64,000 nt of DNA from positions 1,488,001-1,552,000 of the forward strand of contig CADCXD010000007.1 of NCBI GenBank assembly GCA_902806575.1, given 5' to 3'. Positions within the stretch are counted from its first letter, which is position 1; each line of letters begins with the position of its first letter. Below, one piece after another: positions 22,964 to 35,300 of the stretch. Below the pieces are notes generated by a model that worked only from the letters and a program-made list of their open reading frames with translations, searched no databases and had not been told where the DNA came from. The position numbers were made by a program, and so were the translations under genes. The stretch is from Jackrogersella multiformis. Lineage: Eukaryota; Ascomycota; Sordariomycetes; Xylariales; Hypoxylaceae.

Positions 22964-25774
22964 ATGCACATACTTGTAACGAACGATGATGGCCCACCGT
23001 CTCCCACCTCTTCCCCCTACGTTCATAGTCTAGTCCGCGAGCTTCAGAAGAAGGGACATACCGTTTCGGTCTGCCTACCTCATACTCAGCGATCCTGGAT
23101 TGGGAAGGCCCATATAATTGGCCAGACCGTGAAGCCCCTCTACTATAAACCATCTACGACCTTCGACCCATCGCCCAGTGCCGCCTCTCAAGTTCAGGGT
23201 GCCACATATACACGACCGAACAAGAATGAGAAAGAGGAGGAATGGATTCTCGTGGACGGAACACCGGCAAGCTGTGCCCAGATCGGCCTGCACAATTTCT
23301 TCCATGAGAAGGGTCCGGTCGACCTCGTAGTGTCGGGCCCCAATTACGGCCGAAACACAACGGCCGTGTTCGCACTGAGCTCCGGTACATTGGGCGGTGC
23401 CATCGAGGCCGCCGTGTGCAGAAAAAAGGCAATTGCGTTAAGCTATGCCTTCTTCAACCGGAATCACGACCCTGCCATAATCGATGCCGCTAGTCGGCAC
23501 AGTGTGCGTATCATCGAGAAGCTGTATGCTCAGTGGCCCGAGGACAAGAGTATCGACGTGTACTCTGTCAACGTACCGCTCATTGAAAATGTCGAGGGAC
23601 AAAAAACGCTGTGGACGGAGATGTTACAAAATTACTGGGGTAATGACGGGGCTTGCTTCGAGGAAGTCGAGGGAAGCGTTGGTGACGAGGACGAGGAAGA
23701 AGAGAGAATACGGGAGGGCGAGGAAGCGAAGGCATCCGGTGGTAACCTTGACCCAACAGCAAACGGTGATACTAGTGAGGCAGGCCAGGCCCGATATACA
23801 CACAGGCATTTCAAGTGGGCCCCGAAGTTTGCCGATGTTTACAAGAGTGTCGAGGACTCGCCACCAGGTAACGATGGATGGGCCGTTAAGGAAGGCTTTT
23901 CCAGGTAAGTCTAGCTTTAATCCCTTGAGCACGCAATTACCGTGCCTATATCTCCAGACTAACTCATCATGTAGTGTAACACCATTGAAGGCGAATTTCT
24001 GGCATGCGGCAACACATTTGCATGGAGACGAGTTGAAATTGTGAGTTGAGCCTATTGCATTGTATTTGGTTTTAGACGGGGATGGCAGCATCATAGACAG
24101 CTGGAGCATTCATGGCCGCATAAACGGACCGTCAGATAGAGAAGACATCGTCATTTTCTAGACCAAGTGAGAGGTGTGCTACGGTGAAGAGGCTGTTATG
24201 TGATCTGTGTACGTCGAATACCTGCGATTTGTACTTTCCCACACTCGCGGTTTCTCATTTTTATTCTCTCCAGGGACGTCTCAAGTTCCCACGGCATGAC
24301 AACATCTATGTCGACCTTGATATACCGACCTAAGCAGCATTTCTATGCCTTAATCGCCTACGAGGACCCTTACGTCCAACCCCTGATACTGTCCGCCCTA
24401 CAGAAGCTATTCCCGCCCGAAGCGTACACCCTGCTCCCAATGCCCGCGTCTGCGGCCCAGGGCGAGCCGGTGTCGCTAAGCACGCTGCTGCCAGATACCA
24501 GTAGCAGCCGGATCCTCCAGATCACGCCCTACGAGGCCATCGACTGGGACTACGTAGACTCGCACCCGAACACGTGCCTGGCCAACAGCTACATGCTGCG
24601 CAAGGCCCTCATCCGCAAGCACTACCTCTCGGCCACCGTCGAGCACTGGGTCGCCAAGAGGCCGCAGTCGGCCCTCAAGACACACGTCAAGAGGAGCGAG
24701 GCCTTCGAGCTGGACTACGCCGAGTTCCTGGACGACGCGCTGGTCGAGGCGTTCGACTTGCGCGCGAGCCTGGAGAGGAACGAAAAGGCGGGCGAGGGGC
24801 AGGAGAAGGAGTGGTGGATCCTGAAGCCCAGCATGAGCGACCGCGGCCAGGGCATACGCATCTTTAGCTCGATGGAGGAGCTGCAAGGGATTTTCGACGG
24901 GTGGGAGGGGGAGATGACGGATAGCGAGGACGAGAGCGAGAGCGATGGTGGAGATAAGGGGGATAAAGCCGACGCTGACGCGGACTCGAGCCGCAGCACG
25001 AGAGCGAACGACATCACGATCTCGCACCTTCGCCACTTCGTGGCTCAGCCGTACATCCACCCGCCGCTCCTGCTGCCCGGCGACGGCCGCAAGTTCCACA
25101 TCCGCACCTACGTCGCGTGCGTGGGCGCCTTGGACGTCTACGTCTACAGGCACATGCTGGCGCTGTTCGCGGGGAGGGAGTACGCGATGCCTGGTTCTGG
25201 TACGGGTACGTCTACGACTACTACTACATCTACAGCTACGGATATAGATACAGATATAGATACAAATACGTCCAGCCCCACAAATACCGCCGCAAGGAGC
25301 GAAATCGACCTCGAAGCGCACCTAACCAACACCTGCCTGCAGGGCGCGGGGCCCCGGCCGCCCGGCACGGTGCGCCGGTTCTGGGACCTGCCGCTGGCGG
25401 CGGCGGCCAAGGACGCCATCTTCGCCCAGGTACGCGAGGTCACGGGCGACGCGTTCGAGGCGGCGGCCCGCGCCATGCGCGCCCACTTCCGCCCGCTGCC
25501 CAACGCGTTCGAGGTCTTCGGCCTCGACTTCCTGGTCGACGCAAGCGGCGCCGCTTGGCTGCTCGAGGTCAACGCGTTTCCCGACTTCGCGCAGACGGGC
25601 GACGACTTGAGGGGCTTGGTGCGGGGCTGTGGGAGGAGGTGCTGGGCGTGGCGGTGGGGGGGTTTTGGGGTGGGGGAGAGGAATGGGAATGGGGAGGAGA
25701 GGATAGGGAGGAGGAGGAGAGGGAATAAGAGTGGGAGTGGGAAAGGAAAAGGGAATGGAATGGAAAAGGGGTAA
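22964..25774 (+). CDS. PBY1: SurE nucleotidase - tubulin-tyrosine-ligase fusion (Pby1-like)
   Basis: Three exons (22964-23904, 23975-24040, 24274-25774) join in phase to give 835 residues. Residues 1-330 are a SurE-type phosphatase/nucleotidase: MHILVTNDDG with metal-binding Asp8-Asp9, Ser44, DGTPASC at 98-104, SGPNYGRN at 124-131, SSGTLGGAIEA, and an acidic insertion near 235-260. From about residue 358 a tubulin-tyrosine-ligase ATP-grasp domain follows: YALIAYEDPYVQPLI, WWILKPSMSDRGQGI, RKFHIRTYVACVG, EAHLTNTCLQ and LLEVNAFPDF. This order matches yeast Pby1, a P-body-associated protein of uncertain activity. An acidic linker and a microsatellite-coded Thr/Asp run (25198-25275) interrupt the TTL part. 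After about 25622 the frame seems shifted: the expected helical end LWEEVLGVAVGGF is read from another frame, and the annotated tail is Gly/Arg junk. Two separate genes would be the alternative, but splice phase supports one. Confidence 0.85.
25198..25275. repeat. Coding microsatellite in the TTL domain
   Basis: A stretch of GGTACGGGTACG, CTACTACTAC and GATATAGATACA units within exon 3 of the SurE-TTL gene. It encodes a Thr/Ser run followed by alternating Asp-Ile/Thr residues and probably forms a surface loop. Confidence 0.75.
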
Positions 25775-28700
25775 AAGGCGAGGAGCAGTTGGTGCTTGTC
25801 AGACATGTGGATTTCGGCCCGGGGATGGGAATGTAGAGAGTCTAGACTTTCACGGCATCGTAGACTATCAGACTATCATGGGATCACTATACACAGGATA
25901 CTGTGGTGTTGGTCTTGAAAATAACAGCGAGGGCGCCTTGTACCGATCTCAAAGTGCTTGCCTCATACCTACCAGGTATTCGAAAGGGGGAAGCCGTAGC
26001 ATGGTGTCACGAGAAGGGTGTAGTATAATACAGCATAGCACAGCACAACACTACGGCGTGGAGGCTACTATCTAGGTTAGGTATATGTTCGTTCCTATGA
26101 GGTAGGTACTGTATGTGTGTACGTGCGATTTACAGATTTACAGAAATAGCATCGTCGTGCTACATAACTAGATAGCCTACGGATAGCGGTTATGCAAGTG
26201 CTACGGCAGTTTGGACATGCGGTGGAACGTAGGTAAGTAAGTGGGTATGAGCGGATCGCATGGTTCACGCTGTTGAACGCGATCGAGACAGTTTAGGGAG
26301 CGGCGAATATCACTTTACGAACTTAGGTACTTGGCTGGGTGGTTATATCTCCGCGTACCTAGGTACTTAAGTATGTAGGTAGAATCATGTATGTCGGCTT
26401 TCAAAAGGGTGCCTTTTCTGGTGTTATTCTGCTACCTAGACCTAGGCTGAGAGATAAATGATTTTGATTTATCAATATTATATTGCGTGGCTATGTTGTT
26501 GAGATACATGATATATAATGGCACGATGATGATGGTATGATAATTTATGGGAATCTTATGACTGCTAGGTGTGGAGTTGTCGTATCGTGAGTTCTTCTTA
26601 CCTGATAGCTACACACGTATCGACAACCGTACATACATACAGGTCGGTAGACCTCTCGTTGTTAAATTTATGGGATCTTGATGATAGGATAGAAAGTATT
26701 ATCCCATATGAACTATTATGAGATAGTTATTAACCTACGAACTGTGATTATAGTGCTTTATAAATTTAATAATAAGAACATTGCTGATCTGTACATACTG
26801 AGCTCCGATCGCCCTATTGCTCCGGCTCGTAACAACTGGCTAATTGCGGGAGCTGGAGAATCGGAATCAGGTTGCGGATTTCGCATCGAGAGCATGGCGA
26901 TGCATGAAAAATCAAGGCCGGATGCTCTTTCAACCTTACCCTCCCTACACGGAGGAGCAAAGGGTAAAATTATGTACACTACACTATGGGTGCGGTCGAA
27001 ACACAATTGTGAGGCTACGAAGCCAAGGGCCCAAGCCGTATCAAAACCACGTTGGTGTGTTTTCTGACGTACTTGGCTATCTTGGTTCGCATGAGCGTGA
27101 GCGTAAACTGATGCTGATTTAAGTACCGAGCGTCTGGGGTAGAAGCCGGAATGTTTTAATATGTTTCCTTGGCTGGGTCTTACCCTGAAGCACAACTAGC
27201 CTGTCAATATACTATATTAGTAATAGGTCCGTGTCCACTGTCTCCAGCCGTCCAGGCGCGATATATGACGATAGACGGCGGACAAGAAAACTAGTTAAAT
27301 GAGCTTACGAGAGATAGGTACACTACACTATCGAGCACTGCCACGCGGATGTTACTGGAGCTAGTGTAGCTATGTAGCTCTCGGCCGGTCCCAATTGTGT
27401 GGCCGGATGTATGCTCAGATCCCGATACTATGGTGAAAAGTTAAGGGGACGATGAAATCGGATGGTGGTGAGGTGGTGCTATGGATGTTTTGCACGAATG
27501 TGGACGGCGTACAGCATATGCACAGCCACACGGATGTGTTTTGGTTTAGTTTCTCTCTACATACCTAATATATTAGACACTGGCTTTATGGCGATTTCAA
27601 AACATGTCCTCCCCGAGTTCTGCTCGTTTTCCTTTGGGGTCGTGATGTTGATATAGATGGGGGCGATTACGCTCAAGTATGTATGCACACTACACATGCG
27701 GTAGATACACGATGTGACGATGATGGATATGGAAGAACCCCAGTCTTGGCATGCTTTGATACTTGCATATATCGCTGGAACACTGTACATAGGTTAATTA
27801 CTGTGCCTCTGGATTGCAGGTGTGTGGTGTGGCAAGCCTGGAAAACTGTGGGATGTCTATTATGCCTCGGCTAGACGATGAGAAGTAGTGTATTGTCATC
27901 CCTTATTATTAGGTAGATTTACCAGTTCGTCAACTTAGCGAAGGAGTATCTACGTGTACAGTGATGTATTATAACGATAAGTGGCAGGCTCGTAAACATC
28001 ATAGATATGTGTGAACTAAAACTTCTTGTTAGCTTGCCAATTATTCGATGGTTCTTTACTGCAAGATCTTATAAACCCGAAACCAAGGGGGAATATATGT
28101 AAGCCTGATAATCGAATTGCAGCTGAGCCGCAACCACGCGTCCGGGAATCCTTAAACCTCTCATCGAAGAAGATCGATGGGTCGGACGAATATTCGGTAG
28201 AGGATTCTCACGGTTGGTACCGGTAACTCGTTATCCGTTGTTGATCTGATGTATGTACATAAATGCTTACTACTCTACTACGCATCCGACAATGTTCCTT
28301 GACTACACCATATAGAGGTACCTAGTGAGAGGATGATAGGTAGGATGCCGGGCTTTAGCTTTGAGACGATTTCATCCGAAGACATGTGTACACTGTAGCT
28401 GTAGTGTAGGTATTTCCTGTCAGAATCGACGGTAGGAAATCTGCCTTGACATGGGGTTGAACACGCGATGAGATTGATATCGGAGATATTACTCTGTTTC
28501 TGGTAAGTTTCGGGAGCATGGCTCCAGAGGAGCTTTGACAATCTTAACGTAGTACTATGTAGAGCGTCTTGATATTAGCATTGATGGTTATGATAAAACG
28601 TAATTATTCAAAAGGGATCAAGGCGTGGATTTGCGGGACGTGCCCGCCGGTCTCCATCTAGGTATATTTTCACATGTTATCTCTAGTGTAAGCGCTGATT

Positions 28701-30540
28701 GATTTGGCTAATATGTCCGGAAGCATACGAGTATATGCTGACAATTCAGCTATTAATATCATTTTCGTGAGTGAATTTTTCCTTCCACGACGAAGACTAC
28801 AAATCATGTACGTCGACTTACATAGTAAGAGCGTTAAACTGTGAGTAATAAGATGCGATAAGAAAAAGGAAAGGAGTTACTAAGAGCCTGCACCATGGCT
28901 GCGGGTTGGTCTTCCTGCTCACCTATCAACAAATAAGGCATTGTTATAGCGTAGCATCTAAGCAGCCCACCACACGGTCTGAAGCCCAGTGAAACACAGT
29001 TCCCAATGAGAATGGTTCCTAGTGTCCCACGTGGACGGGACGTGAGACTCGTGCATTTGATATATGCTGCTCATCACACAGTAGCCTTCTAAGTGGTTGG
29101 GCCTTAGTTCTTATCTGGGACAGCGAGGCTGACTTGACTCTGACGCTGGCTTCAAGGTCAGGATGCAGAGGCTAAGGGTGTCATCGTTTCTTGATTCAGA
29201 ACGGGCTGCTTGACCATGAATGACGACGATGAGGATTATGTAGGCTTATGAGATAGCATCAGTAAAGAGTGCATAAGCGGTTCCTGGCTAGAGCCTTCTG
29301 GAGAATCTTGGCTCAAATAGACGAGGCATATTGCCGACTGTGGGTTCAAGGTTGCGCTAGATATGTATAAGTTGGGTATCGTATGAAGCCTAACACGACC
29401 AGCCAAGATATTGTCAAAATACAGACCGCAACTTGCTACCTACCTAAGGTACCTAACTAACTAGGTGCATACCTAGGTATGTAAATATGTAAATATGTCT
29501 CTGACCAAGGAAAAGAAAGAATAGAAGTTTAACTCAGGTGGTTGGTTACCTGTTAAGGATGAATGGTCGAAAAAACAAGTAATGTTTCCCCGTGCTAGTT
29601 AAGGGTGACGTTTGGCATCAATGCTCTTCTTAGAAGGTCGTGTTGAAGACTTTCCAGTTTCGACATACGTCGACAATATATGACGCCTCTCTACCTAGCT
29701 GCCTACTATGTAGGTAAATATATTATTCGATATTATGGATATCGTTACGTAGATGACTCAAGCCTGCTTGAGCTTAGTTGCTGATTATTCAACTTTACTC
29801 TTCTTACCTAGCAGCCTAGGTAACTTTATAAATGACCTAGGCCTCTCCTGAGTGAGGCAAAAATTGCGAGTGCGATATGTACCTACATAGTATGTATGTA
29901 CACTATTCAGTTGAGAAGATGGATAATAGTGACGATCTCGATAATACCGCCGCTGGACCGATGCGATGGCCTTTCTTGCCTTCTAAGCTGCGAAGTTTGT
30001 TTTCGATTATGAGGAGACCATTTTTGCACAGCCTCTCTTGGCACTTTACGAACCTTGCTCTCAATTCGCCGAGTGCAGCTCAGGCTTTCCCTGACGAGTA
30101 ATAACCGACAGCCACGGTACATACCAGCATACCTACCGGATACGTATGTCACTATCATACTAGGTGTGTATTATTACACTAAAGTACGTGTTGTACACCT
30201 GGGTCCTGGGCATCCAGTGTACATAATATAATCCATACGATCCATACAGTCCGTTCAATTCGTACCGAAGGACGGGGTTGATGACAGCGAGACAGCAAGA
30301 CAACGAGATGCGAAGTGGGAGAGTGACACGACGATCAGGTATCTGTTTAGGGAGGCCCATATCTGCATAGTATATCTCGTCTTTTTGTAATTTACCAAGG
30401 CCGACCACGCGGTCCAAGTTCTGTAGTGCCATGTTGCGCCAAGTTGACGATTGACGATGCTAAGATGGGTTTTTTCAATGCTAAGTACTTTTAGATTTTA
30501 GACGGTAGGATGAAGACTTTGGCGATACATCCCTACTTAT

Positions 30541-30600
30541 ACCTAGGTAGGTAGGTGAGTACCTAAAGTACCTAGTTACCTAGTTACCTAGGTAGGTATT
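30541..30600. repeat. Representative cluster of the dispersed AGGTACCT/CCTAGGT motif
   Basis: This stretch is built almost wholly of ACCTAGGT, AGGTAGGT and AGTACCTA units, including several short palindromes. Similar clusters occur at about fifty places by eye in the window (for example 2113-2135, 6640-6680, 22530-22553, 37790-37812, 44290-44352, 49987-50043). They are almost all between genes, with one inside the DUO1 intron. Confidence 0.8.
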
Positions 30601-32255
30601 ATGCAGGTAGCTAAATTAAGTCGTGTAGGACGAGCACTTGAGGAATGTCTTCAATCGTCAATTGTCGATTGTTCAATGTTGTACAATTACCTACCTAGTA
30701 AATACTGTAATTGGCCAAGACTCCAATAGAGTTTCTTAACCTTTGAGAAGCGCGATTCATACTTCTACTACTTACACACTAGTCACAATTACGGGAACTT
30801 GCGCGAGTAGCACAAACTAAGCACTAGGTACCTTGCTTCAACCTGCATGAATATACCCAAGTACGGCCAAATAACTTTAGGTGACTTCTGCTAACGCGCG
30901 TTTGGGCCGTGTGATGGAAGTCTCTCTCATGTACCTTACGTGCCATGCAATACCCCTGGCCAAGTATCTTAGCATTTTTAGCACCTGGCATTACCTGCCT
31001 AGGTGGTATCTTAGCTTCCCCCTAGTGAGTAACGTTCAAATGCAAATGTCGAAATATTCCCATTGGTTCAATTCGCACTTGTTACTTGCCATCTCTCTCT
31101 TCACCTTCCTTTATCCAACTTTCATACACTCCTTAGAACCGTCAAGTCGGATTTTTGAAATCCTAATTGATTTCCCCCTTTTTGCCTCCTGGGTAGTCTT
31201 TTTTGCGTGTTTGTTTTTCTCTTGTCTCCAGAACTGGATCGTGGATCTACTGAAGGTGGCTTAGGAATTGTTGTTGTTGTTGCCGTCGTCACTTGTCACA
31301 AACAAAAACAATATCCAATATTCAATATCCTCTCGCCTCTCGCCTCTTCCCGTCAACCTATTCTGGATCTGGCTTTGTCTAATCCCGCCATCCCGCTCAG
31401 AATTGAATTGACAGGCCGTGACTCGAGACCTAGCAACTTAGCAACTTACCTAGCAGCCCCAGGTAGCTTTCGTGTGGCATATTACCTTTTGCTATTCGAT
31501 TAAAATACAACTTTAATAAGTGCTAGTTTGCGCTGCACAGCCCCGATCTCAGCATTGGAAACTTGGAACCTTTAACAGGTACCTACTTACCTACCTCCGA
31601 AACCTTCATAACATCCAGTATTTATCCTAAGGTGCCTACCGATCAAGATATACCTACCTAGGCATATCTGCCTCCATTAGATCGTTACAGACACCTTCCC
31701 GAAACATGACATAGATTTTACTCATAATACTATCGTCGTATTATTTACAACTTTCCTATCATTCTTCGCGAGACATCAATATCCCCGAATTTAGGTCTCG
31801 ACCCTCTAGGCCTTATTAACCTTGTTGACCTCACGGCCGCCGATCGATAACCCGCTACCGATCAGATCCCGAGAGCGTTCCTGAAAACACGACTTGGTCT
31901 GAAGATACGTGCCTTTTTACCACACCTATCGAGTTTACCATCCCAGGAATTGCTGTCTTTTGGTTGAGCACTGGCCTTCGGACGCGTCGTAGGAACGAGC
32001 ATAGACAGAAAAAAAAGAGTACATTTGCACGCCAGACCTCTGCTGCGCCTCAGTCAGAGCGGAGACATTTGGCGAGATTCCGTCTACCATTCGATTTCCA
32101 AATTTCCGGGTTTATCCCCTATAATCTGCGAAGTCAATTGTCTTAGCAATTATTTGGTATTATTTTTTCTGCCTCGCCCGATATTGCCTCACGTTGATGG
32201 CCGAAATTCGCACGCGCACTATTCTGCCTATACCTACACGCGAGCCTCTCAACAC

Positions 32256-32264
32256 GAGGCTGTG
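32256..32264 (+). promoter_or_regulatory. Candidate calcineurin-response (Crz1-type) site
   Basis: GAGGCTGTG lies 97 bp upstream of the PMC1 start. GAGGCTG is the core of the yeast Crz1 response element, and the Aspergillus CrzA consensus differs at one position. PMC1 is a classical Crz1 target in yeast. One 7-mer match alone is weak evidence, so function is inferred from position and target identity. Confidence 0.35.
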
Positions 32265-32360
32265 CTGTGCTTAAGGCTTAATTACTTCTTCTCCGCGCCC
32301 TGAGTGTAGGGATCCGTTTCTAGCATCCCCCAACTCATTTCTTCCGCCGACATACACAAA

Positions 32361-35300
32361 ATGTCGGACCCAAGCAAAGATGGTTCCGAAGGGACACCAC
32401 GGAGAGCGAGAGCGTAAGTCAACTTTGCCGAATGAATCACCTAAATGTTTGTTTATGTTTTCTTACGATGCTGACTTGATATCTAGCCCAACCATTACAA
32501 TTGATACAACCAATGATACTGAGCCTGCAGCCGGTGCTCCTCAGCATTCGCCTGTATCCCCTCACGATGACTCGATAAGCCCCACAGCACTCACATCAAG
32601 TTGGGCATCATCTGAGAAGACGACTGCTCCCTTAACATCTCAGCCGTCTAACTTAAGTTCCAAGGGAGAGGGTCGGCTTACTCATTCTTTTGATAGTACT
32701 CGGGATAGCCGGCCGACTAGTCCTCACAACGTCTCTAGTCCAGTGACGTCGAGGGGGACTGAAAGGGGCCAGGCTTATCTTGCCGTTCCAGACCACCACC
32801 GTTCGCGACAAAACTCAGTGGACAGTGAGGATGGATCACGGTCAATTAGTTCCTCTCAAGGTGATACTGTGACAGGAACAACGTCGTACCAAGGCGAGAA
32901 GGGCGTCGGGATGAAGCAGTTCTTCGACAATGACAAGATAATGAAAGACGAGACTGCGCTAAAACCGGACCAAGGCAGGGAGGCCGATTTCGAAGTGGAG
33001 GACAATCCCTTCGCGTATAGCCCTGGCCAGCTTACCAAGATGTTCAACCCGAAGAGTCTGTCTGCGTTCTACCAGCTAGGAGGTCTTACTGGAATGGAAA
33101 AGGGGCTTCGAACTAACCGCGACGCGGGATTGAGCCCGGACGAAAAGCATCTAGACGGAAAGGTCTCATTCGAGCAAGCAACAAACCCTTCACTGTCTAA
33201 GCTAGCCAACGAAGGACTCGAGAGCCCCCAGACGCCGGTCACCCGCTCAGACACGGGTCATAAGCACGGGTCTGATGAGCAATTCTTCGATAGGAAACGA
33301 GTTTACGGAGACAACCGAATTCCCGAGAAGAAAGGCAAGAGCTTTTTGCAACTGGTCTGGATCACTTACAACGACAAGGTCCTGATCCTGCTTTCCGTCG
33401 CCGCCATAGTATCACTCGCCGTCGGGTTGTACCAAACGTTCGGTGGACAACATGAGGAAGGGGAATCATCCGTAGAGTGGATCGAAGGTGTGGCTATCAT
33501 TGCGGCTATCGTTATTGTGGTATTGGTTGGATCTCTGAATGATTGGCAAAAGGAAAGACAGTTCGCCAGGCTCAACAAGAAGAAGCAGGACAGGGCCGTC
33601 AAAGTGGTCCGTTCGGGCAAAACTGTCGAGATATCGATTTACGATCTTTTGGCCGGCGACGTCGTCCACCTGGAACCTGGTGACCTTATTCCCGTCGACG
33701 GCATTCTCATCCAAGGGTTTAATGTGAAGTGCGACGAATCCCAGGCAACTGGCGAATCCGATATCATTCGCAAGAGATCAGGCGACGAGGTATATTCCGC
33801 AATCGAGAACGGTGAAGATACGAAGAAGCTGGATCCTTTCATTCAATCTGGAGGCAGAGTGATGGAGGGCGTAGGAACCTTCCTAGCTACTTCGACAGGG
33901 GTCAACTCGAGTTACGGCAAGACGATGATGTCCCTGAACGACGACCCGGAGATAACACCCCTTCAGTCTAAGCTTAACGTCATCGCCGAATACATCGCCA
34001 AACTTGGAGGCGCTGCTGGCTTACTCTTATTCATCGTGCTCTTCATCATGTTTCTGGTCCGCCTCCCTGGTAACTGGGAGCTATCGCCGTCCCAGAAAGG
34101 ACAGCAGTTCATCAATATTTTCATCGTCGTGGTTACCATCATCGTTGTCGCAGTACCCGAAGGCTTGCCTCTTGCCGTCACGCTGGCGCTGGCTTTCGCT
34201 ACCAACCGTATGCTTAAGGACAACAACTTGGTGCGCCACCTGAAAGCCTGCGAGGTCATGGGAAATGCGTCAACGATCTGCTCCGACAAGACTGGTACCT
34301 TGACTCAAAACAAGATGACAGTTGTGGCGGGTACCATTGGCACCTCACACCGATTCGGAAGCGGAATCCCCAAGGAAGGAGACGAACAGGTTTCTAATGA
34401 GCCAACGGAGAAGGAATTTGCTAGCGCCCTTAGCAAGGGAGCCCAAGAAATCCTGCTGAAGTCTATTTCTATCAACTCGACGGCCTTTGAAGGCGATGTT
34501 GACGGTGTCAAGACATTTATTGGATCCAAGACCGAAACCGCATTACTCGAATACGCCAAGGCCTATCTCAGCATGGGGCCTGTGAGCGAGGAACGATCAA
34601 ACATGAAAACGCTACAGCTTATTCCCTTCGATTCTGGCCGAAAATGCATGGGTATAGTCGCGCAGCTCGACAACGGTGTGGCTCGTTTATTCATCAAGGG
34701 AGCGTCGGAAATCGTCCTTAAGCAATGCTCAGCGATGCTCCGAGACCCTACCCAAGACACATCGAATGCCCCTCTTACTGAAGACGACAGCGAAATTATC
34801 AAAGGTCTCATTGAAAATTACGCATCTAGGTCTTTGAGAACAATTGGAATTGCATATCGCGATTTTGAGAAATGGCCTCCACGCAACGCCAAACGCGCCG
34901 AAGGCGACCCGAATGAAGTCGTTTTCGAAGACATCTTCAAGCAGTTGACATTCGTTGGTATGGTTGGTATTCAGGATCCCCTCCGTGATGGAGTACCCGA
35001 GGCTGTTAAACAATGTCAGAGGGCTGGTGTGATCGTCCGAATGGTTACCGGCGACAACAAACTCACCGCTGAGGCTATCGCGAAGGAATGCGGCATACTA
35101 CAACCGGGAGGTCTAGTCATGGAAGGTCCAGAGTTCCGAAATCTTAGCAAGCACAGGCAGAACGAAATTATCCCGCAACTTCGTGTACTCGCACGCTCCA
35201 GCCCCGAGGACAAACGCATTCTCGTGCGTCGTCTCAAGGACTTAGGAGAGACGGTTGCTGTCACGGGCGATGGTACGAATGACGCCCCCGCTTTGAAGCT

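Larger units (their letters stand above)
25775..32360. other. 6.6-kb gene-free spacer upstream of PMC1
   Basis: The largest spacer in the window. ORFs of up to 145 codons are present (for example 26758-27195 on the minus strand and 26708-27067 on the plus strand), but they overlap one another, lack family resemblance and show no splice logic. AGGTACCTA/ACCTAGG clusters occur at about 26090, 26340-26370, 29435-29480, 29700-29715, 29805-29840, 30541-30600, 31005 and 31575-31665. The last 1.3 kb is CT/AC-rich and probably the PMC1 promoter and leader. No tRNA, transposon protein or rRNA was recognised. It could hide a long noncoding RNA or old degraded repeats. Confidence 0.55.

Noticed and set aside
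22964..24065. SurE region as a stand-alone gene ending near 24050
   Set aside because: Reading on through the GTGAGT donor meets an in-frame stop at once, but splicing to 24274 keeps phase into the TTL domain, matching the known fungal SurE-TTL order.
26708..27195. Overlapping ORFs on both strands upstream of PMC1
   Set aside because: No family resemblance, no splice signals joining further exons and no codon bias; overlap on both strands argues for chance.
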